Source: Diogma glabrata
Lineage: Eukaryota > Arthropoda > Insecta > Diptera > Cylindrotomidae
DNA: 64,000 bases
Direction: 5' to 3'
Assembly (NCBI GenBank): GCA_963693315.1
Contig: OY856188.1
Location: 194,566,322 to 194,630,321, forward strand
Under the pieces are notes generated by a model that ran no database searches, was not told the DNA's origin, and saw only the letters and a list, made by a program, of their open reading frames with translations. A program made the position numbers and the translations under genes. Positions 21,791 through 34,340 of the stretch are shown here, in pieces. Numbering within the stretch: the first letter of the stretch is position 1; each line of letters begins with the position of its first letter.

Positions 21791-22059
21791 CAATTAGGCG
21801 TCTTTTTTCCGGCTATGTATTTATATTACTTCGGTCTGAAAGACCTAAGTATTACATTCATGAGCCAAAAGCGAAATTCTTACCCCCACTTTTTTTGCAT
21901 TTCTTGCAAAATTTTTTAAGCGAATTTGATTTTTCTCGTTTTATTTTATGACATTACAAATTTAAATAATAAAACAGTAAGGATTGTGTTTGTGTTAAGG
22001 CTTTTTATATAGTTTTCACCAAAAGCTTTGTACGAGGACAAAATTATTAACAAAATCAA

Positions 22060-22720
22060 AAATTAAAACATTTTCCAATTTTCCAATTCCAAAAGTATTG
22101 CAAAAAATATTGCAAAAATTGAAACTTTTTTCAAAATTCTAAAAATATTCCAAAAATTCTTACAAAATCAAAAATTGAAACTTTTTTCAAAATTCTAAAA
22201 TTATTCCAAAAATTCTTACAAAATCAAAAATTGAAACTGTTTTCAAAATTCTAAAAATATATATAAAATTCAAAAATTTTATTTTTTTTTTCAAAATTCT
22301 AAAGATATTCCAAAAATTAGAATAAAATCAAATATTTAAACTTTTTCTAAATTCTAAAAATATTCCAAAAATTCTTACAAAATCAAAAATTTTATTTTTT
22401 TTTTCAAAATTCTAAAGATATTCCAAAAATTAGAACAAAATCAAATATTTAAACTTTTTCTAAATTCTAATAATATTCCAAAAATTCTTAAAAAATAAAA
22501 AAATTCAAACTATTGCCAAAATTCTAAAAACATTGTAAAAATTATAACAATATCAAAAATTGAAACTTTTTCTAAAATTAAAAAAAATATAATAAAATCA
22601 AAAATTTAAAATCTTTCAAAATTCTAAAGATATTCCAAAAATTCTTACAAAATCAAAAATTGAAACTTTTTTCAAAATTCCAAAAATATTTCAAAAACTA
22701 TAACAAATTCAAAAATTTCC
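22060..22720. repeat. AT-rich ~55 bp minisatellite, centre
   Basis: About a dozen degenerate copies of a unit containing AAAATTCTAAAAATATTCCA and AAAATCAAAAATTGAAAC, in the opposite orientation to the left-arm array. Confidence 0.7.
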
Positions 22721-22799
22721 ATGTTCAATTATATTTACGTAAACAAACAGCTAAATTTATTTTTCCAAAAAATTATCTAAAAAAATACATGAAATCATT

Positions 22800-23985
22800 T
22801 TTTTGACACACTTGACAATATTTTTTTGATAAACTTATAATGCCATAATTCTCAATAATAATAATAAAATTTCATTTCAAACAAGTAATTAATTTTATTT
22901 TTTTCCAAAAAGTTGAGTAAAAAAATAAATAAAAATATTTCTTTTGACACACTTGACAACATTTTTTTGACAAACCTATAATGCAAGAATCTAGATTTTG
23001 GTCTCACATACCAATCCCGACCATCAAAATTTCTCCAAGTTCAATATTCCTACTCGCAATCACTTAAAACGAAAGTTTTTTAACAAAATATATGCAAATT
23101 TCCTTGTTTTGACACACTTGACGATTTTTGACACACTTCCGGTACAGTTATCGAACATATCGTCCTTTCGGCTCTTCCCATTGAGTAAACCTATTTTTAG
23201 AAAATTTTTGAAATCCGTCCAGCTGTTTTCTAGATTTCGTAGGTTGTGACGGCCGGCCGGCAGACATACATACATTTTCTTTTTGCTTTTTTAGAATCAG
23301 TAGGTCCTAAAACGTCGAGAAATGCCAAAAGGTGGGAGTAAGAATTTCACTTTGAGCTCATGTATGTTATACTTAGGTCTTTCAGACCGAAGCAAAATCT
23401 TTTTTTGACACATTTTGACAAACTTATGATACCATAATTCTCTATAATAATAATAAAATTTCATGTCATACAAATAATTAATTTTATTTTTTTCCAAAAA
23501 ATTGGGTAAAAAAGTAAATAAAAATTTTTCTTTTGACACACTTGACAACATTTTTTGGCAAACTTCTAATGCAATAATCCAGTTTTTGATCTCACATACC
23601 AATCTCTACAGTCATGATTTCTTCAAATTCAATGTTTCTACTCGTAATCACTTAAAACGAATGTTTTTTAAGACAAAAATATGAAAATCTGCTATTTTTG
23701 ACACACTTAATGATTTTTGACACACTTCCAGTACAGTTATCAAACACAGCGTCCTTTCGGACCTGTCCATAGAGTATACCTATTTTTAGGAACCAAAATT
23801 TTTGAAATCGCTTTAGAGGTTTTCTAGATTTCGTAGGTAATGACGGCCGACCGGCAGACAGACATACATTTTTTTTTTGCTTTTTTAGAATCAGTAGGTC
23901 TTAAAACGTCGAGAAATGCAAAAAAAAAAGTGGGGGTAAGAATTTCACTTTTGGCTCATGAATGTGATACTTAGGTCTTTCAGAC
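22800..23985. repeat. Two ~590 bp direct repeats with TTTGACACACTTGAC modules
   Basis: Two direct copies (about 22800-23392 and 23393-23985) share a distinctive order: GACACACTTGACAA, a TCTCACATACCAAT block, GACACACTTCC.GTACAGTTAT, GATTTCGTAGGT.{3}GACGGCCG.CCGGCAGACA, then AAAACGTCGAGAAATGC and GTCTTTCAGACC. Short frames here (for example 23060-23275) are shadows of the repeat. Origin unknown. Confidence 0.75.
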
Positions 23986-24007
23986 CGGAAACATTGCAGG
24001 AATTCTG

Positions 24008-24480
24008 ATTGAATTGATTTAAAAAAATTCCAAATATTATAATAAAATCAAAAATTCCAACTTTCTTCAAAATCCAAAAATATTCAAGAGAATATTACAG
24101 AATAAACAATTCAAACTTTTTTCAAAAATCCTAAAAGTTTTAAAAATTATCATAAAATCAAAAATTTAAATTGTTTTTCAAAATTTAAAAATATTCCAAA
24201 AATTTAAAACAAAATCAAAAATTTAAACTTTTTCAAAATTCTAAGCAATCCAAAAATTATTACAAAATCAAAAATTGAAACTTATTTCAAAATTCCAAAC
24301 ATATTGCAAAAATTATAACAAAATCAAAAATTCAAACTTTTTCTAAGAATTTTTAAAATTCTAAAGATATTGCAAAAATCAAAACAAAATAAAAACTTTT
24401 TCAAAATTCTAAAAATATTCCAAAACTTATAATAAAATCAAAAATTAAACTTTTTTCAAAATTCTAAATATATTCCAAAA
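24008..24480. repeat. AT-rich minisatellite, right arm
   Basis: Inverse counterpart of the 21165-21790 array. Confidence 0.7.
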
Positions 24481-25341
24481 ATTAATCAATCTTTTTAAAA
24501 ACGACATTTAATCTGCAACAACTTGATATTTCCCAATTGTTCCTATAAGTTGGGAGGAGTTGAAACTGGATAGAAACATATGTCCAATTTCATGTTCAAA
24601 TACACTTCAACTCATAAAAATAATTACATACTTAATTTTATTTTTTCCAAAAAATTGGGTTAAAAAATAAATGAAAATCATTCTTTTGACACACTTGACA
24701 GTATTTTTTGACACACTTACAATACCATAATCAAGGTTCTGGTCCCACATACCAATGCCAACCATCAAATTTTCTCCACATTCAATGTTACTACTCGTTA
24801 TCACTTAGAATGATCGATTTTTAAGCAAAAAATGCTCATTTTCGTGTTTTAACACACTTCATTATTTTTTGAAAAACACTTGACCCACAATTTCTTTCGC
24901 CAATACAAATTTCGTCAATACTAACCATACCAAATGTTTTAGGCATTTTCAAAAAAAAAACTATAAGGCATGCACATTTTCAAAAGATTACAGGGTGAAT
25001 ATAATATAATACTATAGGGCATAGTATTTATTATTCAAAAAAACGTAGAAAAATCTGTTTGGAATCCTAAAATCCTTTATCTTCAAAATATGATAGCACA
25101 TAATATATTATCTATGTAAACCAAAAACAATTACTAAAAATGTATGCCAGCAAAACTGCATTTCAAAGCAATAAATAAAAAATTCAGAATTTAGATTTTT
25201 TCATTCGTTCCACTCATACAAAATTTTGATTTAAAAAAAAATCCACAAATAAATGTAAATTTTCAAACGAATTGCCCAATTAACATATACTGCTGACATT
25301 TAACATTTTAATTTACAAAAGTTTTATCTTTGAGAGTGCAC

Positions 25342-25686
25342 CCTGTTTTTCGATGATATGATTTTTCGATGTAGTGATTTATTCATTACATCGAATATTT
25401 TCGATGTAATGATATTTCGATGATTTGATTTTTTTTTCGATTTTACGATTTTCGATGGTATGATTTTTCGATTTTGTGAATCAAATTTTCGATGATATGA
25501 TTTTCGGTGATGTGATTTTTCGATGCTATGACTTTTCGACGTAATGAATTTTCGGTGATATGATTTTCGATGTTGCGATTTTCGGTTGTGTGATTTTTCG
25601 ACGGTATGATTTTTATTTTTCAATTTATTGCTTTTTTTCGATGTAACGATTTTCGACGGTATGATTTTTCGATGATATGACACGAT
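25342..25686. repeat. ~15 bp tandem repeats, right tip
   Basis: Degenerate TTTCGATGATATGAT repeats, the reverse complement of the left tip array. The 119-codon minus-strand frame across it is a repeat translation. Confidence 0.85.
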
Positions 25687-26110
25687 CCGTTAAATTTGAT
25701 ACGGTGATGTAAACTGTTATTAATTAGGTATGACATATTAAGTTTTAGCGCGTCCTTTTCATTGTTAATTTTTTGGTTAGGAAAAAATAATTTCCATATA
25801 TATTTTTTATAAAAAGCTGAAAAATAAATGTTTATTAATGCTAAAATTTATTTTACTTTTAATTTCAAAAAAATCACATCAAACATAAATATATATTTAT
25901 CAAATAAGTTGATTTATTTTAATTTTAAATGTCATACCTAATTTTAGTGTTCACACCGTAAAAATAATACCTATTTGCTACGTACCTAATTTGATACGTA
26001 GCAAATCATCCTACCAAATATTTGGTACGCACATTTTTGATAACTGTTTACATCGACCGTAGTCGACCTAATAAGTATTTGACCTATTAGATCCTGGTGT
26101 AAACTTAGTA

Positions 26111-27952
26111 TTATTTTTAAAAAAATTCAAAAAACAAAATTAACAAAACACGTTTAAAACTGTTATAACACAACTTTTTTGTTAAATGATCTCCAACTTC
26201 ATTCTTTTCAATTCGCTACCTATATTTCAACATTAAAATTAAAATTGTTATATTTTATAACAAAACAACATCAAATGAAAGCATGTTTCTCTTTCTATTC
26301 AATTTAGTCGTGCTTGTGTTGCCTTTTAATTCGAATGAAACGGGCAGCTTTTATATTATTATTATTTTTCGTCTAGAATTTAATATTTTCTGTCGGGTTG
26401 TGATTATTTTTTTGTTATTTCTTAAAAGTTTGACTTAATATTTATTAAAATCAAGTTTAATAATGTGCTTATTAATCTGAATAATATTATTTTATAGAAA
26501 TAATTAAAATGTGGTTAAGTTATTATACATAAAAGAAATAAAAAAGATATGTGGTTTGATGTCAAATGTGTGCAATAAATTGTGTTCGAAAGTTGAAAAA
26601 AAGTTTTGTGTTTTTTTAATTATAAAAGAAATATAAATAAATAAATTTAGAATAGCATTTTGTGCTTGATTTTATATAATATATAAATAATTATATAAAT
26701 TTATATTTTGGATTAATCACGTCATATAGCAAATTTTGTTTTTGTTTGTTTTTTAAATAAATTATAAATAATTTAAAATAAAACAAAACAAAAAAATCAA
26801 AAAGGTAAGAAAAATAGATTTAGGAAAGTTTTTTTGCAATAAATAAAATAGTTATATTAATAAGCAACTATTCACACTACTTGTTTTGTCTTTCAACCGG
26901 TTGAACTTAATTGCAATTCGTATTTTTTTGAAATGTGATTTTTTTGAAATGTGATTTTTTTTTTGTTGGTATAAATAAATAGTTTTATGCAACAAGAATA
27001 GAAATAGAATACATATTTCTTAAGATATTACAAAGATATTAGATATGACTATGGAATTTAATTTTGTTTTGCCTGTGTTTGTTCACGTTGGAAACTTGAT
27101 TTGACATTTGTGGTTAAACGTTCGTCGTATGAATAAAATTTCGAAGTGACGTGATGCAAAGGGTCGTTACGCCTTAAAAGCCTTATTTAAAACCTTAATC
27201 AAGGTTTTTATAATCTTAATTGACTTTATGCTAATTATACATATTACAAAAGTTAAAATATTTTTGTTTGATTGTGTTATTTTTATTGGTTTTCAAAACA
27301 TCAAAATTTGTCGTGGGATGGTTTTAAATATTGAAGTATGTTATCAATGTCAGCTGTATGCCGTCATAACTGATATTTTATATATAAATTTTAAATAATT
27401 TAATAAGGTCATTAGGATTTGGTACTCGTATATGCTAGGCTAGATTCTCGACAGCGATACCATTGCTGAGCCGCATTTAAGATCGGGTTGTAATCAATAT
27501 GCAAGACTTTGGCATTAGTTTTCATGCAAGACGGTCGTGATCGTTAAGCCAACATTTTAATCAACCAAAATATGCATTAATTCTTCGTGTTTCCAGATTT
27601 CAGCATTCGTTTATGAATTGAATCAGATTGGTGATGTCAGCGCGGTACCCAGTATTATATATTCTGGTGTGATGTAAAACGCAAAAATTAAAATATTATA
27701 GGAATACGATGGACTTTGATTATTCTTCTGATTAACCTCTTCAAAATTAACTTCTTCAAAGCCAGACAGGGCAACCACAAAACTATGAAACTGATATACT
27801 GAAAGATGTTCCGATGAGATGAGCCTATACAAAATAATAATAACGTGATCACTAGCCTTGTAGCTCAAAACTCGATTCCCGACAAAGGCCACTTTTCCTG
27901 TACATGGGAATGTGTGTTTTCGGATATGGTCGCTAATTAGTTATTCTGAATT
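26111..27952. other. AT-rich region without recognisable gene
   Basis: No long frame or TIR pair is apparent up to about 27400. From 27400 to 27952 the sequence is less AT-biased and carries an 89-codon minus-strand frame (27623-27892) that I do not recognise. The stretch ACTCGATTCCCGAC (27871-27884) resembles a Pol III B box, so a degraded SINE is possible, but no matching A box was found. Confidence 0.35.
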
Positions 27953-28984
27953 TATTTATTTATTTCTTTTACATGATGGCAAACAGGCCGAGGCCCAAAT
28001 ATATTGCTCAATATAATATACATTTTACAGAAGAAAAAAAATACGGTAGGAGCCATACAGCACAAAAGGAAATACAGTAATCCCTCCGACTGCGCGGTAG
28101 TTCCGTTCCAGAAAAACAGCGCGCAATACAAAACCGCGCAATGTGAACCCTATTTTGTATGAAAATGGGGGGTTCGGTTCCAAATTTTGAAAAAAATTCA
28201 AAAAAAAAGTAATATAAAGTTATAATTAAACAAAAATGAATATGTACAGCCTGAAAAACATGTATTACTTCGACAACTCTTAAAAAGAAAACACTTCATA
28301 AGTTAACAGATAAATTAACATAAATAACATTTCAAAAAACAACTCAAATTTAAAAAAATTATATCAATAATATGAATTTGTTTAGAATATTCTACCCTTA
28401 CTGGCTTGAAATTGAATTTGATCTATATTGAATGTTCCAGCCATACAGTTAAAAATAAACTGAATTTCTAATGCAAATTGCTACATATAAGGGTCATTCT
28501 TTTACAAACCGAACACATTTTTGATTTGGCTGAAATTTTTTTTAGGGCTTTTATATAGGAAAATTCCCAAATTCCCATTTCCCAATAAAAAAGTCCAAGC
28601 GGCACGTATATCCGCTAGAAATAGGTAGATTTCGAGATCAGACAGTTTTGTGTGCCAGTAGAATCTTATGTATCAGATTAGTTTAAACAAAACAAACTAA
28701 TTTCAAACAGATATCGAACAAATTTTAAAAAGAAAATTAGCTACCTACAAGCAAAATTATATTTATCCAATTTTGCAACAAACAAATATCAAATCTACCA
28801 CAGAACATGTGTGTGACAATTTATGACACAAACCTACTCTATATCATATGTCGTGCAATTACTGCAAAATATCAAAAAAGTTTATTTCTAAGAAAAAAAA
28901 AATAATTTTTTCTATTCAAATCTTTTATTTTTTTGACTGTTATAAGGTTGACATTGACTGTTATAAGGTTTTTGGAAATTGTAG

Positions 28985-29975
28985 TTGGGGATTGCTGCAA
29001 ACTTTTTTGTTGAAGCCAACAAGTCAAAAACCTCTAACTGCAGAGGTTTATAAATATAAGAAATGAATTAAAATATTTTCACAGATTCTAAATTTATGAA
29101 GATTTTAAAAATATTAGTATCCAAACGGCCGTTATAACGGATTAAAAAAACCACTTTTTTTTCTAGTATAAAGCCTATAGTTCCTTAACCATGTGTCAGA
29201 TTTTTTTGATTTACGAACTTGTCCAAGATATTAATAAAACACACATTTTTCAGAAAGGTTTTTTGGTCTGGCTCCACAAATGCAACCGTGAGAGCGCCGG
29301 TTGATTCAAACGCATTTTGTGTTTTACAAGCTTTTTTGTTGGAGCCGCTCACTCAGAAACCTCCAACCGCAGAGGTCTTTTTTTTGAAAGAAACTGATTA
29401 AAAAGGTTTCAAAGATTCTAAATTTATGAAGCTTTTAAAAATATTAGAATCCAAACGGCCGTTATAACGGATCTAAAAAACATAGTTTTTTTCTAGTATA
29501 AAGCTTCTAGTTTCTTAACCATGTGTTGGATTGGGCTGATTTACGAACTTGTCCAAGATATTAATAAAACGCACATGTTTAGAAAAGGTTTTTTGATCTG
29601 GCCTTATAAATGCGACCGTGAGAGTGCCGGTTGTTTAAAAAAAAATTTATTTTTGCAAACTTTTTTGTTGGAGCCGCTCACTCAGGAACCTCTAACTGCA
29701 GAGGTCTTTTTTTAAAACAAATTGATAAAAAAGATTCCAAAGATTATAAATTTGTTAAATTTTTTGAAATATTAGTATCCAAACGGCCGTTATAACGGTT
29801 TTAAAAAATCAATTTTTTTCAGAAAAAAGCCTCTAGTTTCTTAACCACGTGTCGGATTTTGCTGATTCACGAACTTGTCCAAGATATTATTAAAACACAC
29901 GAGTACAGAAAATTTTTTTGATCTACCTCAACAAATGCGACCGTGAGAGTGCCGGTCGTTTTCGTTATATCTCAT
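28985..29975. repeat. Three diverged ~330 bp tandem repeats
   Basis: Landmark ACGGCCGTTATAACGG occurs at about 29127, 29457 and 29786, and GTGAGAG(C/T)GCCGGT at about 29288, 29618 and 29944. Each unit includes CCTCTAACTGCAGAGG, which can form a hairpin. Similar short peptides (FLLEPLTQ.PPTAEVFF) appear in one frame of each unit. The changes between units do not clearly favour silent sites, so I do not call a gene. Confidence 0.8.
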
Positions 29976-29978
29976 ATC

Positions 29979-30020
29979 GTTTATATATATATATATATAT
30001 ATATATAAATTTTTTTTTTT
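29979..30020. repeat. (TA)n then poly-T microsatellite
   Basis: About 13 TA dinucleotides followed by a T run. Confidence 0.9.
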
Positions 30021-31782
30021 TTTTGTTTTTTTGTCTCCGCTTATCATATATAGTCGTTTGGCACAAAAATTTTTCCGAAATTCCGAGATGAAGCCCATTG
30101 CAATAGGTAGATTTTTATATGAAATCTACCTAAAAAGATATACGTGCTCGAGAATTTTTGTTTTTCGAAAACAAAGCGGTTCTAAATTTCGAGGATTTCG
30201 TGAGTTTTTGCTGGAAGAGTTATTTGCAAAGATTCATAACTTCGGTTCTGGTAATGATAGAAATTTTTTTCTATTTTATTTTAAAACTAAAAGATGAACT
30301 TTAAAAAAAAATTGTTATCTACAAAAATGATTAACAAATTCCTATGTGTAAACAGTTTAGCCATAAGTCAGACACTTTCTCTCTGACACCTGCAATTTTG
30401 CTCTCTCGTGTACGAGTAGCATTAGAAATAAATTAATTTATCGAGCCCGGAAAGACAAAAAATTCCATAAATTTTTGTTGTCCCGCGCTGGATAAATTAA
30501 TTTATTTCTAACAGTAAAACTATTTTCTCCATTGAACGTAGAATACGATGGTTATATCAAATATTCTTTATTTTTGTAGGGCAATCACTAAAAATCGATT
30601 TTAACATTTTATTTGTTTATAACAATCGGAATTTGCTAATAATTTTTATTGAATAAATTTTTTTATTAAAATTTCATCTCTTAACTTTAAAATAAAATAA
30701 AACAAAAGCTTCTATCATTAATAGAACCGAAGTTATGAATTTTTGAAAATAAGCCAAAAATCACGAAATTCTCGAAATTTAGATCGCCTCTATTTTCCAA
30801 AAAAAAAATCCTCGAACACGTATATTTTTTTCAATATCATACCCGTAAATAATTTTTAAGCCAAATCACAAATGCGTCGGTCAGATTTTGTTCAAATCTG
30901 TTCGATTTGTAAAAGAATGACCCATATGGCAAATGTAATTTTTTTTTTCATTTTAATTGTACGAAATTCACCTACATATTCTAAAAAACATTTTTAAACG
31001 TCGCGCAGTGTGAAATTTTAATCGCGCAGTGCGAAAATTAGTATTGAAAACTCATCTCGCGAAGTGGAAATCGCGCAGTTAAAACTCGCGCAGTCGGAGG
31101 GATTACTGTATACTTAAACTATAAAAATAAGACATAAAACTAAATGAATATATACATATAAACATGATTATAACCAAAAATAATTACGCAAATATGAAAT
31201 CAAATTGATATGAAATAAAAAAAAAAAAAATCAATTGAATTCATAACAACAACAGCAAACTACCAGAGTCCAGATTGACCCTCCATACACCCGTTATATA
31301 TAACTAGCCAACAATAGTAGGCTTACTGGTTTGGCAGTTTTCAAAAAAAAAAAAAAAGAAAAGATAACATAACATACTAGAACATGAACATTAACAAGAA
31401 GGAGGGAATGGGAGTTAAGGATAAGAAGGAAAGTGGGAGGAGGTGGGAAAAGTAATATCGATGTAGAAATTACAAGTCCATCGTCACAAAGAAAGAGCAT
31501 ACGGCAAGCAATATATTAAACAAAGGGCAGCAGTAGCGACAAAACCACGATTTGAGACCAATGCAAGAAATTAAGACCAGACGATATCAGAGCAGTTCAT
31601 ATAAATAAGAAGCTTGGATCGAAAACTAGAGACAGACATGTTGAACCGCTTCAGCTCCAGCACAAGGTCATTAAACAGCTTAGAGGTTCTAAACGAATAC
31701 GAGAGAGCACAGGTGTTACAACTTATGGATGAAAGGGTAATTAAGTACAATCGAATTGACGGACCAAAAATAAACCACTTCA

Positions 31783-32790
31783 TCAAATACAGTAGGCACT
31801 CACATTTGAAAAGTTTAAAAAAAAGAAGGAGTCGCATCCTAACATAAAAGATGTGCCTATAAGTTTAATAGCGAAGCCAGAAACGTGTTGTCTAATTTTG
31901 AGACCATAAACGAACCGAACCAACCAGTTAAAGGACTTCTTAATTAATCCAATATTCTCCAAGGTACAGCCAGAGTAGACTTCAATGCCATAATCAAATA
32001 ATGGCATAACAAGAGCATGGGCGAGTCGCTTTTTAATATGCACAGGAAGAAAATGATTAAGGCTACTAAGCTTTCTTAATGTAACAACGACTCTGCCAAT
32101 GACATAATTAGTATGGGGTCTCCAGGACAAATCGCTATCAAAAATTACGCCAAGATTCTTCACTTGTGTAGAAAAAGGGATCAATGCATCACCAATCTAG
32201 TCAAACCATGATTGATCAGCGATGAAGGACAATTAAACAGCATGGCCTGCGACTTAAGCGAGTTAAGAACCAACCTATTTGAAGCAGCCCATTCAGAAAT
32301 TAGTTTAAGGTCAGCATTAGCTTAAAAAAGACAGCGATGAATGTCAAATCGTAGACAAGCATGGAGCAACTGAACGTCATCAGCAAAGAGGTGAAGCACA
32401 GAGTGACAGTGGGGAAGGGACGTAATATCATTAGTAAATAGCGAGAAAAGAAGAGGACCCAATATAGAACCCTGAGGAACACCCTTGAGAACAGGGGAAG
32501 AACTGGATGCGGTCATGCCGGAAATAACACGTTTGAGACCTATTGCACAAATAAGAAAAAACAAGGTTACAGGCCCTGGATGAGAAGAAGAACATAGATT
32601 TAAGTTTAGAGACCAGCAATGCATGATCAATGGAATCGAAGGCCTTACTAAAATCCAGAAAGAGAGGAAGACTGATCAACTTCCCATCCTCGTTACGGCG
32701 TAATCGGTCAGAGATATCAATTACCGTGTGGGTAGCACTATAATGCTTCCTAAATCCAGATTGGTGATCAGACAACAGCTCATTGAGTTA
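31783..32790 (-). pseudogene. Reverse transcriptase remnant of the non-LTR element
   Basis: Three overlapping minus-strand frames together give the order expected of a Jockey/CR1 RT: NELLSDHQSGFRK, LFLDFSKAFDSIDH, VLKGVPQGSILGPLLFSLF, the catalytic LFADDVQL, then VKNLGVIFDSDLSWRPHTN and the C-terminal thumb MPLFDYGIEVY. At least two frameshifts (around 32430-32630 and 32185-32320) separate them. Endonuclease and ORF1 are missing because of 5' truncation. In life it would copy RNA at nicked target DNA; this copy is dead. Confidence 0.9.
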
Positions 32791-33752
32791 GGTGGTGGGA
32801 TTTAATGCTAAACATGTTGATTTAATTCATGAAATAAGATACAAAAACCAGCAACCATATGCATACAGACAGATACACATAATGACAAATCTTTCGTAGA
32901 TATAACCATCGTGCCAAATCAAATGCATAGTTAAGGTATTTTCAATTGATCACTGCTATCTCTGCTATGAATACTCGACAGATGGCAACATGCATTCATG
33001 CAGTGCCTGAAGGAGTTTGATAGTGAAGAATGCAGACTCACTCCCCCCGTACGTGGGCTTGTCACGCCCGATATTAGGTTGTGAGAAGCCCGCGCACTCC
33101 AGTCCCTGCTATTGACACATGAGATAACGTGAGATATTATATACCACAAGCAAGAGCAGTGAGATATCACTAGCCAATGTGGCATATTAGTAGTGGTGAT
33201 TGGTGAACTCTTCTGTCAACGGTAACATCCTCAACTCAATCTTGATTCTTGACTATTTAATAATGATTAATGATGACCCGTTATTATTCGATTTTTTTGA
33301 TTTGCTCACTTTTTTTTATAAAAAATTGTACTAAAATTGAAGCTAAGGGATCACAGAAAAATGTAAATTTATTACATTTATTAAATAAACTGCAGTTAAG
33401 ATTAAGAGTTGATATATATTTTCTTCGCTGAGTTTAGAAACGAAACTCCTGTAGGATTCAACGTCATAAACGATTTCCATTAAGTAAACCAAATTCGTCA
33501 TCGAAGTAATTACTTTCTCTTTTCTATTGCACCGTAAAATGGTTCAAGTTTTCCTTCATATTTAAAATAGATTGGCAAGAACGAAACAGAAAACTCTTCT
33601 TCAATATAATTTGTACCAATTTAACTTTCTTCTTCCGTTAGCATTTCTTTATCATACATTTCGTGTCGGAAATTAGAAACGCAGTATAATGCCAAGGTTT
33701 CAGGGCCATTTTGTATCTGTGAACGAAATTCTTTTTTGTTCTGCGTTCAAAC
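32791..33752. other. Region without recognisable gene
   Basis: Moderately GC-rich around 32930-33200 (CCCCCCGTACGTGGG..., GATATTAGGTTGTGAGAAGC), which has the look of a degraded LTR or UTR, but no partner copy exists in the window. The rest is AT-rich. Confidence 0.35.
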
Positions 33753-33753
33753 T

Positions 33754-33882
33754 TAAGCCGGGCATTCACATACAACAGAAACAGAAAAAGAATTTCATAC
33801 AAATTTGACAGATACAAATTCGGTTTCTGTAAAATTTGTATGGAATTCTGTTTCTGTTTCTGTTGTATGTGGTTTCAAGCCT
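33754..33882. mobile_element. Small MITE, copy 2
   Basis: TAAGCCGGGCATTCACATAC at the left, and TTCTGTTGTATGTGGTTTCA with a degraded GCC end at the right. It is an internally shortened relative of 1349-1589 and also contains ATTTCATACAAATTTGACAG. Confidence 0.7.
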
Positions 33883-34340
33883 TTACTCGCAAATCACACC
33901 GTCCGAAATTTTATTACTGTTAGTTTGTTTTGTACGACTGTACAAAATACTCAGTTACCTTTTATTTCATGTTCTCTCAGTCAAAACTCAAAACAAATAG
34001 AAAAAAATGTTAGCACAAAATTTAAAATTAAAAGGAATGATAATTCGCAAAAAACGAAAACAGTAAAGTCTAGTTTACACGTGGTGAGTAAACATACGAG
34101 TTGAGCAGACGAGTTACTGTAGTACAGTTACTGACATCCTGTGAACACATTTGACGAGCTAATCGAATGTGCGAGTAGGACACAGAAACTGGCAGACGAG
34201 TTACTACAAAATATTTTGTTTTTATTTGCCACTCGCCTTCCCCTTCCACATTGAAAAATATGATCGTATTGTATTCGGATGATTTGGACAATAAATAAAT
34301 TATTTGATTTTTTAACTAACAAATGTTAGTTAAAAAATAC

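Larger units (their letters stand above)
19889..25689. mobile_element. 5.8 kb foldback element with short tandem repeats at its tips
   Basis: The two halves are long imperfect inverted repeats: arms roughly 19889-22020 and 23895-25689, with a middle made of further direct and inverted copies. It is flanked by a 9-10 bp duplication. The tips consist of ~15 bp repeats, as in Drosophila FB elements, which also make 9 bp duplications. Matching markers on the two arms include CAGGGTG(T/C)AC near the tips, a TACTATA/TATAGTA block and GGTCTGAAAGACCTAAG. No credible protein is encoded. FB-like is inference from architecture. Confidence 0.75.
19812..26108. mobile_element. CTAAGTTTACACC MITE, copy 2, split by a 5.8 kb element
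   Basis: The same TIR, TA flanks (19810-19811, 26109-26110) and internal sequence as copy 1. The host MITE is interrupted at TTAAATTTGA, which is duplicated at 19879-19888 and 25690-25699. Confidence 0.85.
28491..30923. mobile_element. Nested TIR element (GGGTCATTCTTTTACAAA), ~2.43 kb
   Basis: The left end GGGTCATTCTTTTACAAACC and the right end complement match over about 25 bp, with ATTTGGCT shared further in. I could not fix a target duplication. The middle contains three ~330 bp tandem repeats and a TA microsatellite. Confidence 0.7.
28075..31108. mobile_element. pogo/Tigger-like TIR element, 3.03 kb, TA-flanked
   Basis: Perfect inverted ends CAGTAATCCCTCCGACTGCG (at least 22 bp), with TA on both sides. 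The CAGT...CCTCC start and the CGCGCAGT repeats inside both ends resemble Tigger/pogo termini. No transposase is encoded. Most of its interior is another insertion (28491-30923). Confidence 0.85.
27953..32790 (-). mobile_element. 5'-truncated Jockey/CR1-type non-LTR element, split
   Basis: Minus strand. The reverse transcriptase remnant (31783-32790) is followed downstream by an AT-rich 3' region that continues across the pogo-like insertion (28075-31108) to a (AAAT)n-type tail at 27953-27975. The tail is preceded by CCTCGGCCTGTTTGCCATCA, a sequence type common at the 3' end of such elements. The 5' end is truncated near 32790, just before the QSGFR motif. Confidence 0.7.

Noticed and set aside
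27871..27884. tRNA-derived SINE from a B-box-like ACTCGATTCCCGAC
   Set aside because: No matching A box at the right distance, no tail, and no second copy in the window.
28848..29715. Recurring peptide FLLEPLTQ.PPTAEVFF as evidence for a gene
   Set aside because: It follows from the ~330 bp tandem duplication, frames are short and broken, and substitutions are not clearly codon-biased.
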